Shown: positions 1 to 11,004, counted from the stretch's first letter. The stretch: DNA of 64,000 nt from Rhodosporidiobolus odoratus (GCA_034387635.1 JAOANU010000009.1:806001-870000); one strand, 5' to 3'. Program-made: numbers and translations. The notes: generated from the sequence alone by a model not told the origin.

Positions 1-1369
1 CCTCGTCTCCGTGTGAATGGTCACCGGACGAATACTTGGGTTGAACGTGCATTTCCCGCAGGACAAGATCAGAATGGCCTCTCACAGAGCCTCAGCGCAT
101 CGGCAGGACTCCCACTCGGACAAGGATGATGATTCAGACATAGAAGATGCCCCAGGCAGTCCCGATGGTTCAGTGCGTGCGCCCCTGCCTGCCCATCAGG
201 CTGCGGTGGCTGACCTTTTCAACTTGGGAATCCTTCTTCTGTAGTACCCTGAGCGCAGCAGCCCTCCTTGTGGGTCGACCTACGCCACCATGCTGCCGTA
301 TACGGGGTTCGGACCCGAGGATCCTCGCACTGGCGCACGTGATGTTGATTCGGATATGGAAGATGCCGCAGGAAGTCCCGACGATTCGGTGCGTGCGCTC
401 CTACCTACCCATTAGGCCACGGTCATTGACCTTTGCAACCTCGAAACTATTTTTCTTCAGTACCCTGGGTCGCACAGATACCATCAACACTCAGCCTACG
501 CCCCCACGCTCCCGCATACGGGCTTTGGAGCCCAGGATTCTCGCACTGGCGCACATGATACTCCCCATGTTCAGCCAAATGCCGTCCCGGTGCGCCGTCT
601 TACTCTGCTTCCTCAGGCACAGCAAAGCCAAGAGCTCATCATCACTTGCAGCTCAACTATCCCCATGTGTCTGACTGGAGAAATGTGCCATTCCCGAGCT
701 ACGATGCGCAGAGTCTGCCGACTATCCCTCAAAACGAAGCCTCCGCTTTCTACCCGAACTACCCGACCCAGCATTTCGCTCCATCCTACATCTCTGACCT
801 TGCGGCCTATTCAGTTCCGCACGCAGCTGCCATTCCTGGCAACCGCCAATTCATGGTCAATCCCGGCAGCCCTCCTCCTCTGGCGAATCCTTATGCCCCC
901 AACTTTTCGGGCCAACAATTCCTACCCACACCTATTGTTCCAAATAACGCCCCATCTGTCTTCGTTCCACACCACCCCTCTTCCTTCATGCGCCGCAATC
1001 CCGCTCAGCCAGGAAGGACGCTCGACAGCAATTACGCCCCTCACGCCACGCAGGCTGAGTCTGATTTGGAAGGAGGCATGGAAGATGCGCTTGGCAGCCC
1101 CGATTCTGAAGTATGTGCTCATCTCCGTTGGGACCGGTTTCTAATGAGCTATAAGAGCCTGGGCTAATCTTTTACTGCTCTTCTAGTACCTACGCAACGT
1201 GGAGCACGCCGTGGCCCACCACTCCCACAACCCAAGGTCAGCCGACACTGCCGCGCTAAATCCTTTCCCCGAGCACTCCCTTCACAAGCGGCTAGTCGGG
1301 ATCTCCGAGAGGACGGCCCGGAGATACGGGACTACTAGGATGAGGTGGATGGCTGGAAGGGGTTGGTGA
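1..1369 (+). pseudogene. Lineage-specific RYGTTR/AGRGW family, copy 1 (5' truncated, frameshifted)
   Basis: The gene enters from the left edge. Exons I can place are 62-172, 245-388, 461-1110 and 1187-1369, each bounded by GTGCGT or GTATGT donors and pyrimidine-rich AG acceptors. The first two are whole numbers of codons. Exons 2 and 3 both begin with Tyr-Pro and share LP-x-TGFG-x-x-D-x-RTGA, so one is a tandem duplicate; the acidic motif SD(I/M)EDAxGSPD recurs at the ends of exons 1, 2 and (as MEDALGSPD) 3. The last exon ends ISERTARRYGTTRMRW then AGRGW and a stop. Exon 3 is 650 nt, two bases over a multiple of three. Against the copy at 13363-14091 it lacks 10 bp between two GCGCC repeats near 592-596; restoring that length gives 660 nt. 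The frame is therefore broken and I call it a pseudogene, unless unseen splicing rescues it. Function unknown. Confidence 0.65.
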
Positions 1370-1717
1370 GTGGATCCGGGTATGTACAGTGCGAAGAAAC
1401 CTGGATTGGGAAGGTCAAAAGGGGTATGTCGAGAGTGTGCTTGCCTTTAATCGGCTGTGCATAGTCAGCCGACAGTCACCGAGAGGGTGAAAGCATGAGC
1501 TGAGGCTGTTGCGTCCCCGAGTCCAGTTTGTTGCAAGCCTGGCAATCAGCGCGGTTTGGCTAGCTTCTCGAGAGTCGGCGTGGTGCATGCTCTCGAGCTC
1601 TGGCAATGTCCCAGATAACAGAATGATCATGACAACATGCACAGACAGACTCGCATGATCATACAGCTACGTCCGCTAGCACACTCATCCTGAACAGCAG
1701 CGAGCTGACCCCACCGC
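1370..1717. other. Intergenic, convergent 3' ends
   Basis: This 350-bp gap lies between the 3' end of the left-edge family copy and the 3' end of NNF1. Short open frames are present on both strands but none shows splice structure or a recognisable motif. I see nothing functional beyond probable 3' UTRs. Confidence 0.4.
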
Positions 1718-2723
1718 TCAGAGGTCCTGACCGACAACCTTGACGAGCTCATCTTGCAGCTGCTGGACAGCTCGTTCGTCAATGTCACTGAGCGCTTGGA
1801 CAGACTGTACATGCGAGGAAGTCGAAATCAGTAAAACTGGCGCGGCATAACGGAGGTGCCTATTAAGAGGGCAGAAGGAAACGGACCGCGGCAAACTGAG
1901 CCAAGATTGCTTCGTTCTGCTGCTCTTGACTGGCGGTCCGTTCGGCTAACGTAGCTATCCGCTTATAAGTAGCGGCATTTTGGGCTGCCAGCTGGGTCAG
2001 GAAAAGATGGTCAGTTCGCACTTACTGTTGACAGGAGGAAGACGTCGGCCCAACGCACTGCTACCCGTTTTGCTCGTATTTCTGCCATTGCCCCGCGTAG
2101 AGCTGGGACTGTTGCTGATGGAACGGTGACGGTACCGTCTGCGCCCAATCTGCAAGACAGGAGAGAACGAGATACGGCAAGAAAAGAGGAGAGAGGGAAA
2201 GTGAGGCTTGCGAACACAGCTATCTGGAAAGGCAGGCTGAGCCGTGCGCACCCGTATACCCCCCTGGGCTCCTCTCCTGCATCCTTCCGCGCTTGTGCCT
2301 CCGCAACGAGCTGATCCAGCTCGTTGGCTTTCTCGACGAAATTAGCGGACCGAGCCAAGTCGTCCCACGCGAGCTGGCGAGGTTGTGAGCCGCGTCAGCA
2401 CGGTCTCAGAACGCACAGTGAAAGCCGAGGAACGGACGGGGACGCCTGCCTTGTAGGTCGACACGACCATCTCCTGTAGCCCTGGAATCAGCTCAGGGTA
2501 CTCGTCTGCCCATTTTGCCGGGAAGCATTGCCTCATGGCTGTGTCACTGTGGGTAGTAGCGTCAGCTCGAGCTTTACACGCGTCCAGAACAGGGTCAGGG
2601 AACGTACTCGAGGACTTTGATGACCTTTCCTGAAGCTACGAGAAGGGCCTCGCGGGTCAGCTTAGCGCGTCGTCCGAGTTCCGGCTGAGGCGGTGGCTGT
2701 GGTGCTTGTTCCTCTGCTTGCAT
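1718..2723 (-). CDS. NNF1: Probable kinetochore protein Nnf1 (MIND/Mis12 complex)
   Basis: Nnf1 is a coiled-coil subunit of the Mis12/MIND complex that links the inner kinetochore to the Ndc80 complex. The protein is split over about five or six short exons. Readable blocks in order are LTREALLVASGKVIKVLEY; the family-like CFP segment MRQCFPAKWADEYPELIPGL; the Nnf1 hallmark FVEKANELDQLVAEAQARK; a helical stretch ending FLLST; and a C-terminal coil ending QQLQDELVKVVGQDL. The intron between the second and third blocks (GTGCGT to CCAG, 43 nt, with CTGAC) keeps frame. The junction after ARKDAGEEPRG is unclear, since the obvious GTATAC donor does not keep the expected frame. I chose the ATG at 2723 over an in-frame one at 2819 because the next gene starts divergently at 2868. 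The identification rests on the central block and overall helical design. Confidence 0.62.
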
Positions 2724-2867
2724 GTTGAGTTGGACGGGCAGTCTGAGGACGATGAGTGCACGCGTCTCGCTCGGCACGGCGGAGTGAGCGGCAAGTTGAT
2801 CGCGCTCTTCTCTCGTCAATACCCCTCAGATACGGCAGAGACTACGCGGTCATAATCAAGAACCAGT

Positions 2868-3522
2868 ATGCGATCACCCAACGGACCTTCCTCGTCTCAC
2901 CCTTCCAACCCATCCTCTCCAAATTGGCGACTTCTCCCCGACTTCCTCTCCTCCTCACCCAAATCCAAACACCGACGCCTGTCCAGCTCGACCGTCTCAA
3001 CCATATCAACCTTGCCTCCAGCTGCCCAGCATGGTCAACTCGTCTACGGACACCCGACTATTCCGCCCGGCGCGCTCCTCCTATCGTCCCCCTCCGTCAA
3101 CGTCGTCTCGCCCGCCGGACGCACCAATCAAACCACCTACATCGACAATCGTCCGCCGCGCAAGATTGGCATATTCGAAGCGTGGTGGATCTGGTACAAG
3201 GGCGGGTTTGTTAGCTCGATGCTCGAGACGGCGCGTCATTTTTCCTCCTTCCCCTTTTTAATTTCTTCGAGTTGACCCATCTTTCCATTCTTACTCGCAG
3301 TGGGAGTTCCTCCTGATCCGTACGTCGGGAAATTCACCGCACAATGCAGTCCCGGACGTGCTCATGCTTTTCTCTTCGCTTTTTTCTCTCGCAGATACCG
3401 TCTTCCTCTTCCTGCTCCTCCTCTTCTACTTCGCCCTCTCGCACGTCCCGGCTCACGCAGCACAAGTCGCCAACAGGGTCCGGTACTACGTTAGCGGCCC
3501 GGGAGAGTGGGGACGGTCTTGA
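2868..3522 (+). CDS. Serine palmitoyltransferase small-subunit-like membrane protein
   Basis: Three exons (2868-3230, 3301-3319, 3395-3522) give about 169 residues. The first 90 residues are Ser/Pro-rich. The C-terminal part has the layout of ssSPT/Tsc3 subunits: an aromatic entry helix (FEAWWIWYKGGF), then SSMLE-T-WEFLL where the family has LEPWE, then one strong membrane helix (VFLFLLLLFYFAL) followed by SHVPAH, like the family's PxH motif, and a short amphipathic tail. Such subunits activate the first enzyme of sphingolipid synthesis at the ER. The first intron only keeps frame if it starts with GC (ACG|GCGCGT); the nearest GT would shift the frame. The second intron is canonical GTACGT to CGCAG. 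Length and motif order support the call, but the family is short and divergent. Confidence 0.58.
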
Positions 3523-4035
3523 GGTAGCAGTCCCGGTTGCAGGAAGGCGAGCTGGACTCGCAGCCCCGAGGTTCGACGGTCCATGCCTTGTGATTTTGAT
3601 TGTGTGGGCTCAGCTTCTTGTGCGGCTGTTAGGACAGGGCGGTGATCGCGTTACTTTGTTTTGGATGTTGTCTTTCTCTCCTTCGTATTTCTCCATCGCC
3701 TCATGACCTAGACCTAGTATGTTTCCCCGTTCCCGTTTGAGCATTGTCATTCTACGGTACTACAGAATAGCTTCGCGCTTGTGCAGACCTACCTAGCGGC
3801 GCATGTAACACTAACAGCCGATTTTCTCCCATGATCCCGTTCGGCACACACAACGACTCCTGACATCGGCAAGCTCGCATGTGTTCTGTATAGAGACTCA
3901 GCATACAACTCTTCTCGCTGAGCAGCAGGCCATATATCTCTGCGAGTCTTACTCTTGCCTTTCCTTCCCCACTGCCTCCTCTCCGATTCTCCCTCTGACT
4001 CTCCCCCTTCACCTGGTCCACCTCGCTGAGCCGTC
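3523..4035. other. Intergenic
   Basis: About 510 bp between two genes on the plus strand. It should hold the 3' UTR of the ssSPT-like gene and the promoter of the next. A CT-rich block lies just upstream of the ATG at 4036. No further coding signal is visible. Confidence 0.4.
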
Positions 4036-4671
4036 ATGTCACCCACTCCATCGAAAAAGTCTCCGTCGACCTCGTCGCTTCCCAGGCCGCCCTCTCGGCG
4101 GTCCCACCCTCGTCCTTCTCCCGCGAAAATGCAACTCGCCCTGGCAGCCGCCGCTGAGGCAGCCGAAGACCGCACGAGTAGTCCGCCGTCTTCGCCCTCG
4201 TCTGCTCAGACTAGGCGAATGAGATCTCTGAAGCGAGGTAGACGAGCTCCGAGTCCGCCAGAAGAGGTGAGCGATGGGAGTCGAGAAGAGGGAAGGGAAG
4301 GAAGAACCTCGGACGCCGAAGCGAGAGGATCTCGGACGGAAAGAGATGAGAAGCGAGTACGATGGAAGTCGTCTTCGCCCGCGGCGTCGTCGGACAGGAC
4401 GAGCGACTCTTCAGTTGTGGCCCTTCCAGAAGGGCAAGGAGAAAAGGTGCGGCATCGTTTTGTCTTTTTCTGCCTGTAAGCGTACTAGTCGAGTCTGACT
4501 CTTCTGCTGGGCTGTCAGATCGCCTCGAAGACTGAGCCTTCAAAGTCTCACTGTCCCCACGATCCACCCGCACCGTCTCCGCTCGACGAAGTCGAAAGGA
4601 CACCGCCCGATGCCTCCTCTCAGCTTCTTTCGCAATACAGTGTTGGACGTCCGGCTGACCACTGCTTCTGA
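4036..4671 (+). CDS. Small disordered Ser/Arg-rich protein with a possible PP1-docking motif
   Basis: Two exons (4036-4446 and 4519-4671), joined in phase 0 by an intron with GTGCGG and TGTCAG, give about 187 residues. The sequence is rich in Ser, Pro, Arg and Glu with no predicted globular domain. Near residue 110 it reads DEKRVRWKSSSP, in which KRVRW fits the RVxF/W docking motif for protein phosphatase 1 followed by serines, as in many PP1 regulators. That is a short-motif inference only. I do not recognise the gene, and the second exon adds no domain. Confidence 0.45.
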
Positions 4672-4999
4672 AGATTCGGAAGACGAAGGGAGAGCGGGAC
4701 AGTAAGAAAAGGTAGACGTGTGGTGAACGAGAGAGGAGGAAGGGTCATCTGCGTGAGGGGAGGCCGACGTCTTCGCCGATTGCGATGTTATCGCCTAGTC
4801 ACTCGAGCTTACACCTGACCGCTTCTTCGTGGCTCTATCGCTGCCTCTCGCCCGACGGAAGCACAAAGAAAGACCGAAGTGTGACCTTCGCAAGTCTCGC
4901 CTACGAACGAAAAAGGGAAAACGAGGTAAAGATTGACAACGACAACGTACCACAAACCCATCAAGCCTACACGAGTCTCACATCTCGGCAATCACACCT
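4672..4999. other. Intergenic, convergent
   Basis: A 330-bp gap between the 3' end of the small disordered gene and the 3' end of the LENG1-like gene. It holds a long pyrimidine-rich run (about 5010-5160 just inside the neighbouring gene, beginning here). No coding feature seen. Confidence 0.35.
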
Positions 5000-6548
5000 C
5001 TACCTTCGCCTGCCTTCATCCCTCCTTCCCCCTCTGTACCCTCCGTACCCTCTGTCCCTCTCTCTGTCCTCCCTCCCCTTCTTCAACGCCGCCCACCCTC
5101 CTCGCCCGTCTGTGCCCCCGCCTTCAATCCTCTCTCTCCCTCTCTCCTCCCACCCTCTCCCCTGACCATTACCCTCCCTAGCCTCCTTAGCCGCCCTGAC
5201 CTCATCGCGATTATACATCCCCCAACCCCCTGTCTCGCTCCTTGCGGGTGTACTCGCGACAATCGATGACGAGGCAGACGAGCTGAGCGCAGCTTTTTTG
5301 CGTGCGGCGATGAGAGCAGCTGCGCGAGCTCGTTCAGAAGACACGCGGGAAGCGGCTTCGGCTTTCGGGTCTCGTCGAGGGTGAGTTGCTGTGGATGACG
5401 AGAATAGAGAGGAGGAAGAAGAGGAGACTGAGCGTCGAGGTGGAGAAGGAGGTGGGATGGGGTCGCCCTTCCGCCGGGGTGGGGGGAGGAGTTTTGGCTC
5501 GATTGGCGCGTACGGGTCTTTTGCTCCTCTGCTCGTGCGCGGGGTGTCCGAGGAGGAGTAGGCAGAAGTGGAGGAGGGCGTGATATAGCGGTCCCGGGAG
5601 GAGGGTTGACGAGCTGTAGGTAGGGACGAGCCTGAGAGGACGGCGGAACGGCGGGTAAGGTATTGGTTCATGAGGGCGAGGGGATCGGTCAGGCGCTTCA
5701 GGGCGGTATCTTTGTAGCTACAAGCGGGTGAAACCGATGGACCAAGGTTAGAGATGGACCGGGAGCGGCAAGGGGGCGCCGACAAGACGGATAGGCAGAC
5801 AAGTCAGACTTACGTTCGCTCCAACCGCTCTTCGTCCCCTTCCCGCCTTTCCTTCTCGCTCAAGCCTTCCCGATCTGCGTACCAGCCTTTTGGCTCGCCC
5901 TCGCCCCGCTTCGCCATGAAAACCTTCGTAGCGCTGTCTTCGAGTTCTTTCTCGCGTTCGGCTTTGAGGCGAGCGGCCACGGCCGAGGTGTTCAGTGGCG
6001 CGGCGGTGCCCTGTGCCCAAGTTCAGACTAGATTGGTCAGCTCGAGGGAAGGGGCTGATGCGGTAGACGTAGGAGAAATAGGTGACGAGGAAAACACGAC
6101 GCACCGCTTCCAGCTCAGCCCAAAAGTTGAGATGTCCATTGGTCATGATATCTCCCTCTCCTTCCTTTTCCTTGCCCTTGCCTTTGCCCTGGCTTATCAG
6201 GTCGCAGCCTTCGGGCCATACCACCTCTGCCCTTACCATGTCTTTTTCCTTTTCCCTTGCCCTGTCTCGCTCATTTCCCTTGTCCGTCTGCCTCCCTCGA
6301 TCGTCCCTCCTCTTCCCCTTGAGCTGCTTGTCCATCTCCCTCTCCGCCAGGTCGTCAGCGTCGTCGCGAGTCCGTTTCCTAGCCTTGCTCCTCATCCTAT
6401 CGACCCTGGCTTCAGCCTCTGCTTTGTTGACGCGTTCCTCATCGCCTTCTGCTTTGGCTGCTGCGATTGCTTCATCTCGCTTAACACGCTCTATGTTGGT
6501 GGCGGAGTAGACGTGCCAACTCTTGTGGTGGAGAAGTTTGATAGGCAT
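5000..6548 (-). CDS. LENG1: LENG1-like protein with CIR N-terminal domain (spliceosome-associated type)
   Basis: Three exons: about 6548-6104, 6018-5815 and 5715-5000. The N-terminus reads KSWHVYSATNIERVKRDE, the Cir_N signature found in LENG1 and CWC25-type proteins, followed by a charged helix and a Lys/Arg/Glu-rich region. Exon 2 encodes VAARLKAERERELED and KGWYADREGLSEKE; exon 3 has LKRLTDPLALMNQYL, matching the LENG1 middle region, and near the C-terminus SSERARAAALIAARKKA and YNRDEVRAAKEA, matching the LENG1 tail. Family members are associated with spliceosomes and are nuclear. The start ATG is the first and lies directly before the KSWHV domain. It is divergent from the RS-rich gene at 6783 with a shared spacer of about 235 bp. 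Confidence 0.65.
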
Positions 6549-6782
6549 GAGGACGAGGTGGAGTGGGGGAAAAGGGGGACGGGAAACGAGCGGGAGCGCT
6601 CGGGATTGCGAGACGGGTCGTTCTTGGTGATTATGAGGGTTCCTGTTGGTTCCTGGCCCTTCAAGCTGTAGCTTCGCGGATGTTGTGAAGCCAACCTTCC
6701 CTCTGCCCTGTCAAATTGTCGCTTCTCGCAGTACCGTCTGGTACGCTGTAGCGAAACAGCACTCTATCTTGCAGTCGCTGCT

Positions 6783-8469
6783 ATGCCCCCCACCGCCTCA
6801 GGCTCATCCTCCAAGCCAAAACCCTCCTCATCCTCCTACTCCTCCTTGTCTTCGATCGTCTCCTCCCTCGTACGCGCTCAAGTCGGACAACAAGCAGCGC
6901 CCTCGACTACAGTATCAGACTCGGATCTCGACCGGCATGTCGCAGAGATGCTACTTGCCGAAGCGAAGCAGAAGGAATCCTTGTGGGGAGAAAGGGGGAA
7001 CAGAGCATATTACGACCAGGACAAGGAAAAGCACGTCGTTTCCGTATCCGCATTATAAAGTAGCCGATTGCGACTCGAGCGCTGATCATGCGCGGCCATC
7101 TCGCAGGAACGCCCCACTGAGAAAACCTAATACTCGCTTTCTCACTTCTGTTCTTCGCACGGTCGACGACCACAACACCGCACTCCGTCGAGCGGACGAA
7201 GCACGCGAGCGGGACAGGGAGAAGGAAGAGAGGGATGCAGCTGAACGATGGCGAAGAGACAGGCAGCGAGAGTCTGGACGGGAAGACAGCCGAGACGTGG
7301 GGCATGGCGAGAGGGACGGGAAAAGGCGCAGGGTCGACGACGGAGAGTCGCAATTTGGCGAGACATACTACGATGAGGAGAAAGACAGAAGGCGGGAAAG
7401 GCGGAGAGCGGAGCAGGACAGGCGGGAAAGGCGGGAGGACGCGGACGCCGGTCGCCCTTCCCGCCGGCGGGAAGATGTTGCCGACGAACATCGCACGTTG
7501 AGGCGACACTCTCGCTCTCCGTCACCTCAGCAAAGCGAAGAGCGTGCACCTCGCCGCCGGCCAGTCGAAGCGACCGAGGGCGCGGGCAAAGCATCCTCAT
7601 CTCGCTCTCACCGTTCTCCAGCACTCGACAGCCGGCGGGCCTCCCGCCATTCATCGCGGTCACTATCTCCTCGACGCTCCGACAAGCGCTCTTCGCGAGG
7701 CCGTTCTCCTGACATGGACGAGTCGGATCGAGCGCGGCAACGGCGTCACCGCTCGTCTCGTCGAGATCGGGTTGAAGGCCGGGACCGGCGCTCTCAATCG
7801 CGTGAACGAAGCCGCGAGCAGGAGCAGTCAGCGGAACCATATGCGAAGGTGGATGTGAAGGGCAAGGGAAAGGAGCGGTCTCTAGACGAGATCTTGGCGG
7901 ATGTCGAAGACGAAGTAGCACAAGACTCTCGGAGTGGAAATTGGTGCGTGCTGATCCCTCTCCTTTCTCTCGCCCGACCTCAACTCACACGCCATTGGCT
8001 TTCTTGCTACAGGCGGGCTTCGCCCTCCGCCCCTCTACCCCCTTCTGCCCCTCCGCCTCTCCCCTCTGACCCCCTCCCGTCAAAAATGGACAAGTACTTC
8101 GCATCCAGCTACGACCCACGTCTCGACTTCACCCTCGCTGACGTGACCGACTCTTCGACCGGCTTGATCGCCAACGGCGGGTTCGATAGCTGGGATCGTA
8201 TGCTGGATACGGTCAAAGCGAGGAAGGAAGATAAGAAGGAGAGGGAAGAGAGGGAGAAGGCGGTCAGGAAAGCGGAGAGGGCGAGAGTTAGGGCGGAGAG
8301 GGTGAAGAGGAAGAGGAGGAGAAGGGGAGAGGAGAGCAGTGGTGGGAGTGATAGTGAGGCGGAGGCAGTGGGTAAGACTTACGATGCCAGAACGGGGCTG
8401 CTTGACATGAAGTATGTCAGAAACGGTGGCACGCGGGAGTGGGACCGGGGGAAGGAGGAGCCAACTTGA
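6783..8469 (+). CDS. RS/Arg-rich nuclear protein, probable splicing-related
   Basis: Exon 1 (6783 to about 7035) encodes a Ser-rich start, then LDRHVAEMLLAEAKQKES. Exon 2 opens with KPNTRFLTSVLRTVDDHN and runs into a long Arg/Ser/Asp/Glu-rich region with many RS and SP dipeptides. A third exon begins after an intron near 7945-8010 and carries SKMDKYFASSYDPRLDF and GGFDSWDRMLDTVKARKED before a basic coil, ending near DMKYVRNGGTREWD. The conserved islands (NTRFL...HN and MDKYF..SYDPRLD) look like a eukaryotic nuclear protein family, but I cannot name it with certainty. RS composition and the divergent LENG1-like neighbour suggest a role in pre-mRNA processing. No RRM is visible. Confidence 0.55.
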
Positions 8470-8653
8470 TTAGTCTTTGCTAATTCTTCTAATCTGCTTG
8501 TTTAGCTTTGTTGTCGATAGTATGTCACGTCGTGCTTACCTCTCGTTGCTAGCCTACTTTCGGATCGTGGCACGGGTGAAATCAAGGCTACCGGATGCAC
8601 GATGACCTTCTCAGATACAGATCCTTTCCCTCTCACTCCAGAGAGCCACACGA

Positions 8654-10042
8654 CTACCACCCTCTTCCCGCTTCCCACATGCGTCTCGTAGTGCCGTATC
8701 TCTGTGCCGTCCGTTCCGATATTCGGCGATGCGTCCGAGCCAGGGAGTTCGGAAAGAAAGCTTCGTCAAAAAAGCCGGTTTGCTGCTGCTCCTCATTGGG
8801 GGACCTCGGATGTGAACCGGAGCGGGCGCGTGGACATGGCTGCAAGGATTATTGCGAGACGAGAGAAAGGACGCCATCAGTGGGAGGTCAGGCTTGACAT
8901 GCGCCTGATGGTAGGGCTGGCTGACGCACCTCTTGGCGAAATTGACGAGGCGACTCCACCTCACTACGGCCTTCAGCAGTAGACTGCCGTGTCTCGCCAG
9001 GTACAGAACTGCCTTGAGCTGGAATAGCTGCCTGTTACAGCAGTGATGTAGAATTAGTCCCCGCACTGAAGGGCCCTGCAGAAAATACATGAGATTCACA
9101 ATCTTTCCCACCACATCTTCTGCCGATAGCTGTAATGCAGCAACAACATATTCAGCTAGGGCGAACACAGCTTCGTACTGGAGACAGATGCGTACATGTG
9201 GTTCCTCCGCCTTGAAACGCTGAAGCTCCGGCTTTAGTATGTCGAACCAAGCCGTCAACCGGCCTTGCGGGCTTAGTCTTTCCCACTCGGGCTGTAAGGA
9301 TTTGCGCAAGGCCACCAGCCACGGCTCCTTACCCTTGAGGTACGTACTCCTGACTGTGTGCCAGCTAGGTCCTACATTGCGACTCTTCTTGTGGTATATT
9401 GTTCCGCTCATTCGCTTCTGGATCAGGCGCTGTTGTGTGTCAACTAAGTCAGTATAGTAGGACCTCAGGGTATAGCAACTGCACTGCCCTGGACGCACTT
9501 TACGAGTCAAAGTAGGCTGCAGGGGTGTAACGTATCAGCACAGTGAGAATTGTCAACTGCAACTTGAAAGGTGGAGACTGACAGTAAGTCGCCCGGCGGT
9601 CTCTTCAGCCTTGAACTCTGCCTGTGGTGTAGAAACATCAGTCTAGCTCCCTTCGTGTGGCACAAGCACATCCTTACGATTTGATCGAAGAATTGGGATT
9701 CGATGTTGTTCAGCGTCGCGGCGTCCTGCACCAGGGGGTGTCAGCTCGCCGTGACATCGGTAGGCCGGAAGACCTCACCTGCCCTTGTCCTTGTACATCC
9801 TTGAGTACACTTGTCAGTGCCATATAAATATGCCCTTGCACATTTGGCGATGCCGCATCCCACTCTGGCTTCAAAGTCGATACGAATTCCTTACGCCATT
9901 CCTCGAGGTCGGGGTAGGTGTGAGCGGTATCGTTCCATATCAGTCCGCGAACAGTACTCCACGCGCGAGTTCGCGGCTCAGGGGACTCCTGAACCGGAGG
10001 AAGTGGAGTGTATTGATGGAGACTCGGATCTTGGGGGTCCAT
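8654..10042 (-). CDS. Lineage-specific RYGTTR/AGRGW family, copy 2
   Basis: A multi-exon gene with short exons separated by roughly 50-70 nt introns. The probable start is the ATG at 10042 (MDPQDPSLHQYTPLPP). Exon 1 carries LEEWRKEFVSTLKPEWD and ends VQGQGQ before a GTGAGG donor. Small exons follow (LNNIESQFFDQIV; AEFKAEETAGRL). A central exon has the block shared with copy 3: KGKEPWLVALRKSL, then EWERLSPQGRLTAW and FKAEEPHVR, followed by a hydrophobic helical stretch (YEAVFALAEYVVAALQL). The last exon ends RISERTAQRYGTTRRMW then EAGRGW and a stop at 8654. Several internal junctions are unresolved. No known domain is recognised; the helical, charged make-up suggests a soluble protein. This copy shows no obvious disabling mutation. 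Confidence 0.5.
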
Positions 10043-11004
10043 TGCCAGACCTCGAGAACTGGGTCGAGTCACTGTGGAATCCGATGTGGCGGGCGTGGGA
10101 GCGAGGCGGAAGCACCAGGCACAAAGGAAGGAAGCGGAACCGAGAGGAAAAGGACAGGCTACCGGTAGGGCAAACAACAGGAGAGCCTTAGTAGACCCGG
10201 CTGCAACGGGTCTGGGTCTTAGATCTTAGCGGTCGGCTCCTTCGGCAGATGATCGGTTTATAGGGGTCCATGCGGTGATTCTGAAGGGTCTCCGGGGCAA
10301 CTCCGGCACACTCAGCAGGCAAGCTCGTGTCAAGCATATGTTGAAGCAATCAAGGCTTGTCGGAAAACGGCTATCGAATGCCCCTATGCCTTCACCTGCC
10401 GGACTGCGTCAATCCGTTTCCCGAAGGCGAGCCACAGCTGCCTCCTTCTCCTTTGCACAGCTTTCTCCTGTCTCGCTGCTTTCCGCTCACTGCTTCGCCT
10501 CCTTGGATGACCCGGCAGTCAACTTTTGGTCAACTCGCTCGCTACTGCAAGCACACTTTTACGTCTGTCAGTCGCCAGCACTCGCTTCCCACGCAGTGCG
10601 CATGTGCACAGGCGCTGCACAGGCCAAACTTTGAACTTGACCTTCTCAATCCGGATTTGCACCAGCTTCTGCTGGCGCTCCTTGGCGAAAACAGCGCTCT
10701 CGTAACAACCATACATAGTCGCGAACCACTACTCCCTTTTGCAGAAGTAGTAAGAACCTCGCAAGGGCGCCTCCGCGCCTGGAGGACAAGAAGTGCGGTC
10801 CAAGAAACCTCGCCAAACGGTTTTCACTCCGCATGCTGTATACCTGGCCCGGGCCGTCCCAGAGCAAGATTGATCGTTGGCAGGCGATGTGACTCTGGGA
10901 ATTCGCTACAGTACCCTGGCGGAGACTAGAAGTCGAGACAGTAACAGATCCCAGAGGAATATCGACGACCGCAGAGACTAGCGTCGACAAGCTAGACACC
11001 CAAG
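10043..11004. other. Intergenic, about 960 bp, mostly unexplained
   Basis: Long for this gene-dense window. It lies between the start of family copy 2 and the 3' end of IES2. One plus-strand ATG-initiated open frame is listed separately. I see no tRNA, repeat or clear promoter element. Confidence 0.35.
10378..10929 (+). CDS. Unspliced 183-residue open frame, doubtful gene
   Basis: An ATG-initiated frame with no recognised domain. Its second half (from NFELDLLNPDLHQLLLALLG) looks more protein-like than the first, which is Pro/Ser/Cys-rich. Almost every accepted gene here has introns and this frame has none, so chance is a serious alternative. It is listed only because the surrounding gap is unusually long. 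Confidence 0.15.
   Translation: MPLCLHLPDCVNPFPEGEPQLPPSPLHSFLLSRCFPLTASPPWMTRQSTFGQLARYCKHTFTSVSRQHSLPTQCACAQALHRPNFELDLLNPDLHQLLLALLGENSALVTTIHSREPLLPFAEVVRTSQGRLRAWRTRSAVQETSPNGFHSACCIPGPGRPRARLIVGRRCDSGNSLQYPGGD

Noticed and set aside
7142..7921. A 259-codon minus-strand frame
   Set aside because: Antisense to the RS-rich exon; it has no motif of its own.
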